Source: Synanceia verrucosa
Taxonomy: Eukaryota; Chordata; Actinopteri; Perciformes; Synanceiidae
Direction: 5' to 3'
DNA length: 64,000 bases
NCBI GenBank assembly: GCA_029721515.1
Contig: CM056550.1
Location: 21,651,619 to 21,715,618 of the forward strand
Shown here: piece by piece, positions 32,601 through 41,737 of the stretch
Numbering within the stretch: position 1 is the first letter of the stretch
How the letters are laid out: each line of letters starts with the position of its first letter
The notes under the pieces: generated by a model
What the model saw: the letters and a program-made list of their open reading frames with translations, nothing else
Databases searched by the model: none
What the model was told of the DNA's origin: nothing
Translations under genes and position numbers: made by a program

Positions 32601-34032
32601 TATAAGGTGGCGATGATAACACTGTTCTGTTCTTCACATTAACCACAGGAAGTACACAAACACAAGCAGTGGGACAACAAGCATAGTTATAAAGCTGATG
32701 CTTTCCTCTTTTACACCTCTCTCTTCTTGTTTCTGTGATGTCTCCTTTTTGTTCTCACTATGCATACTTTTTTGACTGCCACCTTGTCTCTCTCACAATC
32801 TACAATCTGTTTCCTTGTTTCTCACAGCGTCCAATTAACAACAACCATACCTTGTTCCTCCAGGATGCCATTTGGTATTTTCTTGTCGACTGTTGTGACG
32901 ACTGCTTTTCTCTGGTTTTTTAACCTGCCAGAAAAAAAAATACAATAAAATCAGAAGAACATTTAATGATGCCGTGGCAAAATAAGTTTCTTTTTTAAAC
33001 CATAGTAACAAAATACTTCAGATCTCCCAAATGAGCGAGGTAGCCATGCAGATCCATCCTACCATCTGAAACTTGAGAAGCTATTCTTTCTCATTAGCTG
33101 AACTCTTGGAAAAACGTTGCTCTAGTTCGAAAGTGGTGCAGAATTCTGCTCTCTTCTGCTGCTCCTTTAGGTTCACTGTCACAACCAGACTGCCTCTCTT
33201 CTCACTATGCATGAGAGGGAGTCAGCTAGCAGCACTTCCTGACTGGACTCCGCCTCAATGACTAAAGGAGGAAGTGTTTGTCACGTTGAGCTCTGCCCCT
33301 CGAGCTTGGCTTGCAGCCAGTCAGAGGTGGGTGAGTCCTTGCAGGGGTGGGAGAGTTCACCTGAGGAAGTACCAGGCTAGTAGTGCGATGATGAGCAGCA
33401 GCAGGGACAGGACCAGCACGGTGGGGAGGACGTGGTGGCTGGGGGATGTAACGTCTTCTGAGGAAGGAGGAGAGGCAGAGCCGGGGGTCAGAGAGCACCG
33501 TCAACAAAGAAGCAGGAAGAGGGAGAAAGACCTAATATGTTTGCCCTGTGTGTAAATTGTATTAACTGATAAACTAAAATCAATACTTGGCGCCCCTCAT
33601 GTTCTCGCCCGGTTGGCGGTCTGATTTAATAACTGGCTTCTGTAGTGTTTTGTCTACAGAGATGAGCATCAGCTCATCTCGTCCTGTCAGTGTGTCTGTC
33701 TGACAGAAAATGAGAGGCTCAGACTCAGCCAACAGTCCCAGACCGCTATTAGCCATGTTTATAAAGAGGGACAATAAGCCGTAAATGATGGTCCAGGGCT
33801 GCTGAAAGTTCATTGTGATCTGGTAATAACAAGGCTGTAGAAAAGGCTATTATCAAGCAGAGGCATGCACTGTGGAAGTCATCATAATCATATCTTAGGA
33901 AAAGTGATGACTGCAATGGATAGTTAATTCTCACATGTCACCCTTGTTATTGTTCTTACCTTGTGTGTGGTTGCCATTGCCGGTGGAATTGGATGTTGTT
34001 GTTGTCGCCACCAAAAACAGAAGTGGGACCAT
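23586..34032 (-). CDS. ptpre: Receptor-type protein tyrosine phosphatase epsilon, 19 coding exons
   Basis: It removes phosphate from tyrosines of signalling proteins (in mammals, Src-family kinases and potassium channels) at the plasma membrane. Joining 19 GT/AG-bounded exons gives 2049 nt, 682 residues plus stop; human PTPRE is about 700. Order: signal peptide 1 to about 16; short ectodomain with NST and NHT sequons; membrane helix about 34-56; juxtamembrane segment with NQRKAVV and KKIPNGILEEQ; D1 with KNRY 149-152, WPD 288-290 and HCSAGVGRTG (Cys322); D2 with WPE 577-579 and HCSAGAGRTG (Cys612); tail with Tyr678 in SDYANFK, a Grb2-SH2-type YxN site. PTPRA is the alternative, but its ectodomain is much longer; the QDFVDIFSDYANFK tail and the cytosolic-type first exon favour epsilon. 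The start codon lies 5 nt inside its exon, so at least one 5' UTR exon lies further right, unseen. Exons are listed separately. Confidence 0.95.
24247..24382 (-). CDS. ptpre: ptpre coding exon 18: D2 P-loop remainder
   Basis: Residues 613-658: SAGAGRTGTFIALSNILERV, KAEGLLDVFQTVKSLRMQRP, HMVQTV. Same 136-nt length and phase as D1 exon 11. Confidence 0.97.
24500..24651 (-). CDS. ptpre: ptpre coding exon 17: D2 WPE loop and Cys
   Basis: Residues 563-613: EKQTRVIRHFHFHGWPEIGI, PAEGKGMINIIASVQRQQQQ, SGNHPIVVHC. Glu579 replaces the general acid Asp and Cys612 is kept, the D2 pattern of PTPRA/PTPRE with weak activity. Confidence 0.97.
25516..25641 (-). CDS. ptpre: ptpre coding exon 16: D2 middle
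   Basis: Residues 521-562: DKCCQYWPTEDSVTYGDYTV, ELKGDTLCDTFSLRDLVLTF, VP. The loop before the next exon is a few residues shorter than I recall for human PTPRE (LNQPQARQEEQ region). Confidence 0.95.
25809..25943 (-). CDS. ptpre: ptpre coding exon 15: D2, GYRQKDYFIATQG to LQEREQ
   Basis: Residues 476-520: GYRQKDYFIATQGPLTHTVE, DFWRMVWEWKCHSIVMLTEL, QEREQ. A single exon covers what is split into exons 7 and 8 in D1. Confidence 0.96.
26056..26132 (-). CDS. ptpre: ptpre coding exon 14: D2 core
   Basis: Residues 450-475: YDFNRVILSMRRGQEFTDYV then NASFID. It matches D1 exon 6 in length (77 nt), phase and sequence. Confidence 0.96.
26404..26497 (-). CDS. ptpre: ptpre coding exon 13: D2 start
   Basis: Residues 419-450: KLTNMRIMKENMRTGNLPAN, MKKNRVLQIIP. 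D2 has KNRV where D1 has KNRY, the usual loss of the pocket Tyr in this domain. Tyr is split T|AT across the intron. Confidence 0.96.
27053..27202 (-). CDS. ptpre: ptpre coding exon 12: D1 end and interdomain linker
   Basis: Residues 369-418: MQYSFIYQALLEYYLYGDTE, LDVSSLEGHL, ending GLEEEFK. It joins D1 to D2. Confidence 0.96.
27358..27493 (-). CDS. ptpre: ptpre coding exon 11: D1 P-loop remainder
   Basis: Residues 323-368: SAGVGRTGTFIVIDAMIDMM through the Q-loop region QLIQTD. It completes HCSAGVGRTG, so D1 has every residue expected for activity. Confidence 0.97.
27772..27935 (-). CDS. ptpre: ptpre coding exon 10: D1 WPD loop and catalytic Cys
   Basis: Residues 269-323. FTSWPDFGVPFSPIG carries the general acid Asp290, and PIVVHC ends with the nucleophile Cys322. 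The intron falls inside the signature, after CAC TGC AG. Confidence 0.97.
28476..28595 (-). CDS. ptpre: ptpre coding exon 9: D1 middle
   Basis: Residues 229-268: DKCYQYWPDQGCWTYGNVRV, AVEDFTVLVDYTIRKFCIQY. The KCYQYWPDQGCWTYGN block is close to mammalian PTPRE. The donor GTACGT is used. Confidence 0.96.
28980..29077 (-). CDS. ptpre: ptpre coding exon 8: D1, DFWRMIWEQ motif
   Basis: Residues 196-228: GPKEDTVADFWRMIWEQKIA then TVVMLTNLKERKE. The DFWRMIWEQ and VVMLT strands are diagnostic of receptor PTP D1. Confidence 0.96.
29164..29200 (-). CDS. ptpre: ptpre coding exon 7: D1 microexon
   Basis: Only 37 nt, residues 184-196: GYTEKNKFIAAQ plus the first base of Gly. Flanked by AACAG and GTAAGA. 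The equivalent stretch of D2 is not a separate exon in this gene. Confidence 0.95.
29328..29404 (-). CDS. ptpre: ptpre coding exon 6: D1 core
   Basis: Residues 158-183: YDHSRVVLTQLDGNPCSDYV then NASYID. This is the conserved DYxNASYI strand of the classical PTP fold. The donor GTGAGT follows the Asp codon directly. Confidence 0.96.
29690..29820. repeat. Dispersed repeat fragment in a ptpre intron
   Basis: 'GATCAAACAACTAATGGAAT', ATAATCTGCAGATTTATAGA and the end AATAATCGTTGGTTGCAGCC + CTA match a terminal motif (TAGGGCTGCAACYAACGATT) of abundant vertebrate/teleost miniature elements, from memory. A second diverged fragment of the same kind lies at about 51925-51993. Only one end is visible. 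Confidence 0.5.
30273..30363 (-). CDS. ptpre: ptpre coding exon 5: KNRY motif of D1
   Basis: Residues 128-158: SLPGGNARGTYEEANKDDNK then EKNRYPNILP. KNRY (149-152) is the substrate-recognition loop that sets pocket depth for phosphotyrosine. The last codon is split T|AT (Tyr). Confidence 0.96.
31045..31181 (-). CDS. ptpre: ptpre coding exon 4: juxtamembrane to D1 start
   Basis: Residues 82-127, including QQTVVLLPRSPSASKTYVPI, PVDHLEEEYRLRSADDGKLF and REEYN. This is the wedge/helix region that leads into D1. It ends in phase 0 at the donor GTAAGA. Confidence 0.96.
31333..31693. mobile_element. hAT-like miniature inverted-repeat element in a ptpre intron
   Basis: The left end is CAGTGGTTCCCAACCAG. 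The right end, read on the other strand, is CAGTGATTCCCAACCAG: a 17-bp terminal inverted repeat with one mismatch. CAGTGGTTCCCAACC is a classic hAT-superfamily terminus. The 361-bp body encodes nothing, so it is non-autonomous. No 8-bp target duplication is evident, indicating age. It lies between coding exons 3 and 4. Confidence 0.75.
32211..32231. repeat. Short (AT)n run
   Basis: About ten AT dinucleotides within a ptpre intron, with no other signal. Confidence 0.85.
32851..32924 (-). CDS. ptpre: ptpre coding exon 3: juxtamembrane basic segment
   Basis: Residues 57-82: LKNQRKAVVTTVDKKIPNGI then LEEQ. It corresponds to the human FRKQRKAVV...KKMPNGILEEQ segment and is shared by the receptor and cytosolic forms. 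Acceptor CTGGCAG, donor GTATGG. Confidence 0.95.
33063..33094 (-). CDS. ptpre: ptpre alternative first coding exon (cytosolic isoform)
   Basis: The exon reads ATG then MRKNSFSSFR plus two bases, TG, before the donor GTAGGA. The first base of coding exon 3 (G) completes TGG, giving MRKNSFSSFRWLKNQRKAVV. Mammalian cytosolic PTP-epsilon starts with a similar 12-residue peptide (SSFS core and Trp, followed by RKQRKAVV, from memory). Phase (2) and position, between the membrane exon and the juxtamembrane exon, fit an alternative promoter. The predicted isoform is 636 residues and lacks signal peptide and membrane helix. An upstream ORF overlaps this start. Confidence 0.75.
33081..33212 (-). promoter_or_regulatory. 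Upstream ORF overlapping the cytosolic-isoform start
   Basis: A 43-codon frame (MHSEKRGSLV to SSANEKE, stop TAG at 33081-33083) begins at 33212 and overlaps the ATG at 33094 in another frame, ending 9-13 bases beyond it. If the cytosolic transcript starts upstream of 33212, ribosomes would meet this ORF first and translation of the isoform could be restrained. Whether the transcript includes it is unknown. Confidence 0.4.
33213..33300 (-). promoter_or_regulatory. Candidate promoter of the cytosolic isoform
   Basis: The sequence just upstream of the alternative first exon contains ETS-type sites: TCAGGAAGTG on the minus strand (33233-33242) and GGAGGAAGTG on the plus strand (about 33267-33276). 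A small GC-box-like GAGGCGGAG (minus, about 33247-33255) lies nearby. There is no obvious TATA box. ETS sites would suit expression in blood cells, as reported for mammalian cytosolic PTP-epsilon, but promoter activity is inferred from position only. Confidence 0.3.
33361..33457 (-). CDS. ptpre: ptpre coding exon 2: membrane-spanning segment
   Basis: Residues 25-57. EDVTSPSHHVLPT leads into the hydrophobic helix VLVLSLLLLIIALLAWYFL and ends in a split Arg codon (AG|G). Acceptor CCTCAG and donor GTGAAC are clear. The whole mature ectodomain is only about 17-33 residues, in keeping with PTPRE. Confidence 0.93.
33960..34032 (-). CDS. ptpre: ptpre coding exon 1: start codon, signal peptide, ectodomain
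   Basis: Residues 1-24, beginning MVPLLFLVATTTTSNSTGNG. A hydrophobic stretch (VPLLFLVA) directly after the Met fits a short signal peptide, and the Thr/Ser/Asn-rich remainder gives sequons NST and NHT. The exon is preceded by the acceptor CTGCAG and five 5' UTR bases (34033-34037), and followed by the donor GTAAGA. The signal peptide is shorter than usual, so use of this ATG is likely rather than proven. Confidence 0.85.
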
Positions 34033-35625
34033 TGTGTCTGCAGAAAAACAAAATGAAGACGGATATTAAATCTAGCGGCAGACATGTCTGCAGAGTCAAG
34101 ACTCATGCGCTGGATAATATCACCATTTAGAGAACACATGACAGATCCGAGGCATGTTTCTTTATTCATGACTGTTGCTTTCAGGAATGTGCTCATCGGT
34201 GCAAAGTTCATGGAGACACAATGGAACAACACACTCATATCCTGGTCATTCATTAGTCCTGTCATAAAGCTCACAGTGTAATGCCTAACCCTTCCACATG
34301 GAGGCACAAAACATCAATATTTGAAAAACAAGGCTGACAAAACACTCACCAACCCATTGAGAAAAAAAACTATTTCAGCAACAACATCCATGCCAAGGTA
34401 GCTGTAATTTTCACATTTCTCATTTAAATGTATATCATAAGAAAATCCCTGATTGGGACGTAAAGATGTGTTACTTTAACACCCCAACTGGCACCGCAAA
34501 ATATAGAGCTCTGAATACCTTTTTGTTTTTAAAATTGTATTTCTTTTATTTACATATGTCATTTTCTGGTTGATTAATTACTTTTTTTTTTGTTTTTTTA
34601 AGCGCCTGTTTTGGTATTGCAAAAACAGTTATCTGTGCCGGTGGAAATATGTGTGACCCTGACTTATGACATTTGACTTGTATGGAAAGGAGGTATTGCA
34701 TGTATTTATTAGTGAAATGGATTGAGTAAATTGTAAACTGAGGTGGGTTTTTTGTACATCTTCATGTGTTTTACCTATATGGAATAAATAAAAAGTTAAA
34801 AAAAAGAAAACCCCATCTGTATCCACACACAATATTATTGCAAACATCCCAACCTAAACCCAAAGCAGTCCTCCTTACTACTCTACTAAGGCATATGCTC
34901 ATGCTTTAATCAGTGCATTACAATACTGAGCAAAGAGATCTTGAGTAAATACCGCTCTGAAAACAGTTGTTTTCCTTCAGCTGTTTCCGTGACAATGCCA
35001 TGCTGAAATGTGTGCTTTCCAGGATATGGCATGTGGAGGGTCTTAGCGTGCTATACGTTAGAAATCACAACATGCATGCCAACAGGAGGCCTGGATGTCA
35101 GCTGATATTGAACCCACGAATGAGTGGCTAAGCCGAGCGCAACTGGTTGTATCAGATCATAGGGAGTGAAATCTAGAGTCAAGCTGTAAGAGGCTTAACA
35201 CCAACACCCTCATGCTCAGCTCTTTGCCACCTCCACCCTCCCCTTTGATAACATCCCCCCAGCACCCTCACATGAAGACAAGCATGCACGCCGACATGGA
35301 CAGCAGTCTCAGCTGATTGACTGAATGATCATTCCTTCATTTTCTCCCAGTAGAAGAATGCAGAGGGGGGAGGATAGAGGAGCATCTCTGATCGATTCTG
35401 GTGTTTGAGCATTCAGAATGGGTTTCACATCAAATCAATTTGAGCACCTCTTTTGAAACCTTCTGGTAAGGCTTCAAAACCAATACGTCTTAAAATGTTC
35501 GCGGTTTTAAAAGACGCTTTTTGTATTTCCACAAAAGTTGGAATCCAAGCAATGCTCCCCCGCCCAAAGCTGCTATCACCCCATAATGAAGCAGAGCAGA
35601 GTGTGCTTTGTTTCCCCAAGGCTGC

Positions 35626-35627
<2 letters not shown>

Positions 35628-35677
<50 letters not shown>
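35628..35677. repeat. (TG)n microsatellite
   Basis: About 25 TG dinucleotides with no interruption. Confidence 0.97.
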
Positions 35678-37109
35678 AGCTTTGCAGCTGCGGTGAAAAG
35701 AAAAGCCCAGGCCAAGTGCATAGTCAATGAAGACACTGTGTGCTGAAGCCTCCACGCTGTGCCGCAGTGTCCTGTAATGTGTCCAGACAGGACACTGGAG
35801 GAATGTGGAGGCAGCTGAGCAGAGACACTGACTGCAGCAGGGAGAGAGGGAGCAGAAGGTCCAGGTCAATAATATTTCCTGGAGCGATTAATAAACCCTG
35901 ACATCTACCCCCTCCTGTTCCAGGAGGAAGACTGATGAGGGAATTCTAATGAGAGAAGACCCCTTCTCGAGCTCTCCTCCCTCTTTGAGGCTCTCTCTCT
36001 ACAAATGTCACAAGCCTGGATGAGGGGGAGGTTATTGATCTGCGTTGGTACAGTGTGTGAATCCTTAGGATGGGACTCTGGGTTGAAGACCTGAGGTTTT
36101 GTGATGTGGAAATTCACTCAAGGAGTTGCTTGGGACTTTCCACTACACAAGCTGCATTTTACGTATGATATGTGTGTTTATTTGTACGTGCTACGGCTCA
36201 GCAGGGACAGCCAGTGGAGTGCTCATAGCTCGCCTCAAGGCTGTGTCTTGTGGGTTAAGTGCTGCTGCTTCTTGTAAGCGTCTCCCAGTTCCTGGCTGCC
36301 TCTTTCCCCTCCTTCACCTCCAGGCCCTGGGTGACTCAACTGCTCCCGGGGGACCACAGGCTGCTCACCCCCTGCTCTCTAGCTTTTTCCCCATCTTGTC
36401 ACTGCAGTGGTCTCTAGCCTGACCTCTTCAGCATCTCTGAGGAGTTCAGCAACTTCCTTTCCTCCATCTTTGTGGGGAAATCACTCACATAACTATAAAT
36501 AATGCTGCTTCCTATTCCCCAGGGCATCCAATCTCCTCCGATTTCTCCTCACTCAGCATAAACCAGCCACCCACAAGTCTCAAATTAGACGAATAGTATT
36601 AGCCATCTTTTAAGGTCAGACTCTGGGCAAACAGCTATCATCATATTGTGTGCACTGATATCTGCCTATTGTCCTTTCTCCATTTAGCACTCTGCAGTGA
36701 GCCACCAACCATCAGCCATAATGAAAATAGGTCATGGGAGATGTCAGCTTGGGGGAAGTTCTAAGTTGTACTTATTCTCCGATAGGAGACATTTGCAAGT
36801 AGCTGTGGGGAAGGGTATTGTCCTTGCCAGCAGGAAAGACAGTTATTTCAGTGGTAAGTGTGTCCCGGGTTACACAGCATGGAGTTTGCTCTGTTTGAGG
36901 TGCCGTCCACAGAGCAACAGAATTCTGTAAATCCGTCAAACTTTAATACCGATTCTGCCTTGCGTACAGACGACAACAGCATTGTCGGACACCCAAAACA
37001 ATATTTTCTGACATGGGTTCCAGAGAGAGAAGATCTGACAATGTCGTTGAGTTGCAGTGTGTACCCAACATCATCACGTGACCAGAAGTAGGAGCATAAA
37101 ATCCAGGGC

Positions 37110-37615
37110 GCATCAGTCTGTCAACAAGTTGCTGGATTACAATGGCAGATTACAGAGTAGCATATGTGATACAAGCGCTGCGAAGTTTATTAGCATTTTT
37201 GCTTTTTTCTTCTTGGTGTTGTGTTTATGTTTGCACTCGGCGTGCTTAAATAACAAGGACTTCGTGTGCATGCTCATTGCATTCTTTCATTGTTTTTTGT
37301 GGGTCTCTGTTTCTTTGCAGCGCCACCAATCGGCGTGGCATTACATCCTTGTCACTCGTTGTCACTCGAGTAGATGGCCATGTAGACGGAAATACTTGCG
37401 ACAAGCGTTATTGTGCCGTTATCATTGCAGTGTGGACGGAGCAGACTAGAATTACCACCATGTGGTTGTATGCCTTTGTCAAGCAGACAAGTTTACAGTC
37501 CATGAGACATTTGTGTGAAATTGTCATAATTAGTAAGATGATTTGTGAGGTCACAGTGACCTTTGACCGCCAAAATCAAATTACAATAGTTCATTCATCT
37601 TTGAGTAGAGTACTA
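37110..37615. repeat. Probable dispersed-repeat mosaic
   Basis: 'ATGGCAGATTACAGAGTAGC' at about 37141 and TTTGCAGCGCCACCAATCGG at about 37313 are phrases I associate with a repeated teleost sequence. The stretch from GTGAGGTCACAGTGACCTTT at about 37545 to TTCATCTTTGAGTAG resembles a very common teleost repeat ('GGTCACAGTGACCTTTGACC...'). An exon-like acceptor occurs at 37318, but no convincing protein follows. Confidence 0.4.
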
Positions 37616-40379
37616 AAGTAGATCTTTATGTCATATATGACTGAAATCAAATTGTTTGCTAGTTTTTGTGCTACAGCTACATTTCTGATCAATGAATCAT
37701 GTCCTATGCTTCCCTTTAAGAAAATTCAGCATGAAAAAAACAATAAATTTATACTTTTTGTTTCATGGTACAGCTTGTCAGCATGCTGTTGGTTCTTAGT
37801 CTACGCTATTTTCATATAGCCAAACAAAATGTTTCACTAAACTGAATGTTGCAGCAATAAATAGATACACTGAATAAGAGCCAAACATCAGCCTTCTGCA
37901 AAACATAAGTAGAGATTTATAGGATTTGAAATACCAACCTGCATGACAATGTGGCAAACAGGATACATGGTGTTTTCCCAGGGACACACTAACTTTATGT
38001 GTGAATTGTTTTTTGTGCCATGCCAGAAAAGTATCACCTTGTCCTGCCTACATACTGTACATGACAACACCTCAGCTGCTGTCATGTGTTCATACAGACC
38101 TCCAGCATCTGGTACGCACTGTGTGACTCACAGGTCTGTCTCCACTGATTATAACCTGCCACCTCTGAATACCTTCAATCCTGACAGCATGCAAACAGAA
38201 ATGTGGACACACACATACATACATCAACACATCATAATACACAGAGAATACAAGCAGGCCTCCTTTGCGACTTTATTGCTACAAACATAAAAAAGGCAAT
38301 GTGGGAGTTTTGACTCGTATAAACTGACTCCAAGTTCCAAACAGAGAGATGATAAATGCTCTTCCTGACAGTGTTTTGTTTTGAAGGATGAGCTATATTG
38401 CTCCTTGCGGTCTTGTGTTTTCTTTGTGTGCTCTGTCATTCCTTCAGTCTGTGTGAAAAGTGACATAATGACACCCTTGCAGCTCTCCACCATTGTCTCA
38501 CTAATTAGCCCCAGAAACCTAACCATCAAAAAAGGACAAGCTTGTTACAATTAGAAGATAAGACAGAGAAATTGTCTGTCTTTTCCTCTGACAGGAAACG
38601 CTGTGTTCCCTGGTATTGTGTCCTCCTGTAGACAGAGCACTGTCAGTTTCACTGAATGCGGTTTCTCTGAGCACAGAGTCGCTCTGTCTCTTCAAATACA
38701 TCAGCTGGAGAATTTGGAAAATGGGTGGTGGGTGTAGGGGCGATACAGCGGGCAATAGGTACATTGTGTCCTCTGAGGAAAAAGCTGCCACACTATTTAA
38801 CCTTTAGGTGACAAGCTTTGCTTTTTTATAAGTGGAACCTACAAAACAAACACTAAGCTAAAACCATCTGTGCAATTCTTCACTGCTCTGTTCAAAACAT
38901 GTTAAACTGATCAGCCCAAACAAATGATATACATGTATATATCTATATATGTATATGTATATCTATATATATAAAATCCTTTTTGTAACATGACCCATTT
39001 CATGGACTAAAAGTCAGGACGCCTCACCCTATACTGCACTGATTTGAAAATCATTTCCTGAAATGAGAGTCCTCTGAGTCCCAACTTTACTAAAAAGCAA
39101 ATCAAAGCTATCATTCTTAGAAGTGTTTTGATATCTAATGTGAAGGAAATAAGAACAGGGTGAAGTTTCAAATCAGTCAGTTTTGAAGACTGCAGGAAGT
39201 TTCAAAAGTTCTAGCTTTCTATTTCTGTTGTCCAGTCCCCATGTCTCCTTGTCTCTGTGTCTCTCTGCCTTTAGGGAGCTGCAGTGTGTAAACCTGGGCT
39301 GGGTTAGCTATTTAAAGGACAGCGAACTACATTCAGTCTTGACTGAAGAGATGAAGCTGGATGTCCATCTGCTCACACAGATGTGCCACTGCTTCCCATG
39401 CAGTGTAACCCAGTTGGACAAGGTGATCAGTGTTTCTAAACTCATCCACAGTCTAGACCTCATCAGATAACACTCATTTGACATTTAAAATGAAACTACA
39501 GGAGCCATCTGTCACCACCGGTGACTCGCTATTCATTACCCAGTCTATGACTTTCAAAAAGTACACTGTGGAAGATTTGTGTTAACACATACACCACTGC
39601 TCTTCACAATGTGTTCCCATGGTAACTTGACCAGCAGTACTGCCACCAATGTGGCGGCACCTGTGGGATGTTGAACACATTGGCTTTATCAAGATATAAA
39701 AAAAAAAGAAAACTGAGCACACAGACAGTGAAAAACTGAGAGCGTATGGTGTAAATCCAGCCTTTAGTCTGAGTTAAGAGCTCCTGATGAACAGGGATAT
39801 TTAGGAAAATACTGGAGAGTGTTTGGTGTATTTTGATTTTTGTATGTTGATTTTGTTTAAGGGTAACTTTTAACCCAACATGGTTTTGTGTCCAAGTGAC
39901 TAATGGGGGCAACAACATTATAAATTGGTGCAGTGTTGAGTGAGAACGCTGACACACACACAAAAAAAGCTTGCTGCTGCAACTGAGAGGCTCAGATTGT
40001 TATTAGACAGAAATGAAATGTTTTTTTTTCCTTTTTCCTGTTGGCGATCTGCTTGTTATTGCGTGTCCCGCTCAGAGAAGTCTCATCCTGAAACCTTGCG
40101 TGACACCTGCATGTTTGGAAAATCAGCTAAATATTAAGCCATGACGCTGAGAATCATTTAGATAAGACTAAGGTGTGCTTTCTGAAAACAGTGGTACTCC
40201 TCTCTCCAACTCTACCTTTTGTTCTGTGTTTCTTATTATGTCATGTGACTTGTTGGAAGACAACAGAGAAAACCTGAGTGAAACAATTGGTTTCATTTTT
40301 CCTTTTCATGTTGCCTCGAGCGATGCACTTTGTTTAGAGAGAGCGTTCTCCAACAATACTGGACCACTTTTCAGTGCCT

Positions 40380-40809
40380 TTAACTCTCTGAGTGCCTTTG
40401 ACGTATTTCACCGTCAAAGTGTTTTTTCAGCAGCGGGTTGCCGATTGCGGTCTCCCGCAGCCTGTGAGTAATGTTGGGGCTTCTGGGAGATGTAGTCAGA
40501 GCATTAAGAGAAAGAATACGCCACGGAGATCAAAGTAGGAAGTGGAGACGATTGTGATTAGAGAGCAAAATGGACGGATTTTGGAGAAAAAGTGGCATTT
40601 AGGGTAGGAGTGGCCTCGACTCTACCTCTGATGAAACAATGTAACTTCATGTTGAAATAGAGAGTCTCTTCGTTTATTTGAGCTATTCAGTGTTTTCAGA
40701 GACATAGTACAAAATATTCTGTGGGTCTTGAAATATGACTCAAAATGCGAAAAAAAGATGACACAAGGTACATTCTGTTTTATAAAACAGCTGGCACTCA
40801 ATGAGTTAA
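40380..40809 (+). mobile_element. TTAA-ended inverted-repeat element, copy 1
   Basis: About 430 bp bounded by TTAACTCTCTGAGTGCC on the left and GGCACTCAATGAGTTAA on the right, which are near-perfect inverted copies. The interior shares long blocks with two other copies: GCCGATTGCGGTCTCC, TTGGGGCTTCTGGGAGATGT, GAAGTGGAGACGAT, TTGAGCTATTCAGTGTTTTC, AAAATATTCTGTGGGTCTTG. No protein is encoded. TTAA at both outer edges suggests a piggyBac-type target, but TTAA may instead be part of the terminal repeat. Confidence 0.85.
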
Positions 40810-41737
40810 GAGAATAAGTGAGTATAACTATTGTAATGAGTTACATACCTAATTACCTTTGAGAAATAACAATTAGTCATTTAATTAGTAAAGAGTAATT
40901 GATTTCATTTTTAAAGTAACTTCACTGTCCAAAGCTGCAAACTAAATGTCAGTTTCAAATTTCCAAATCCATCCATCGACTTTATTGTCTTTATTGAAGG
41001 TTTAACTTCGGTGCATTAAGAACACGACTACTATTATGACCAGGAGTAGCTGTAGTTCTGTCACACTCTGCAGTATCTCACACTAGCACTGTCTATCTTT
41101 AGCACCACTATACAGCCACAACTCTGCGGTGCTGCTCTCTTGCCAATCTGGGCTCCTCCCCTCCTGCGCTCCACCTTGCTATGCCATTAATCAATTCCTG
41201 CCTCCTTCCCAGGGCGCCCAGACGCTGTGGCAGTGGTAATGACCTTGGAGAGACCCGCTGACTCTGCTCTGCAGTGTCAGCCCTCCACCTCTATGGGAAC
41301 AAACATAGCTTCACCCATGGAGATCTCAAGCGAATGTGTGAGAAAATGCATATGTGTGGCTGATGTTAGGTTTGTATGCAGGGGAGAAACATTTACTGAA
41401 TAAAAGAACAGAGGAAAACCGTGCTGGTCACTGCCAGGAAAAAAAAGCCATGGTTGGTTGCCAGGTTCAGGCCAAAACATCCTGTTGACTGAGATATGGT
41501 GGCTAATGTGTCTGACCCTGAAAGCACCACCATTAGGTGGAGGTAAGAGCTTTTAGCTGCTGAATATTAGTTAAAAATAACAGTGCTAGATGAGGAGCGA
41601 TTATTTGATAATCCTCTTAAAAACATTCCAGCCATAACATCTGACAGCAGCTCTCATTTAGCGTATGATTTTTTTTTTATTTTTTTTTTTACAAGCTACT
41701 GTCATATTCTGGTGATGCATCAAAACCAAGGGTGTGA

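Noticed and set aside
23586..34032. Assignment to ptpra rather than ptpre
   Set aside because: PTPRA has a much longer glycosylated ectodomain. The very short ectodomain, the QDFVDIFSDYANFK tail and the cytosolic first exon fit epsilon better.
37141..37250. Possible first exon of a small gene (ATGGCAGATTACAGAGTAGC)
   Set aside because: The frame ends quickly, and the stretch resembles a dispersed repeat followed by another known-looking repeat.
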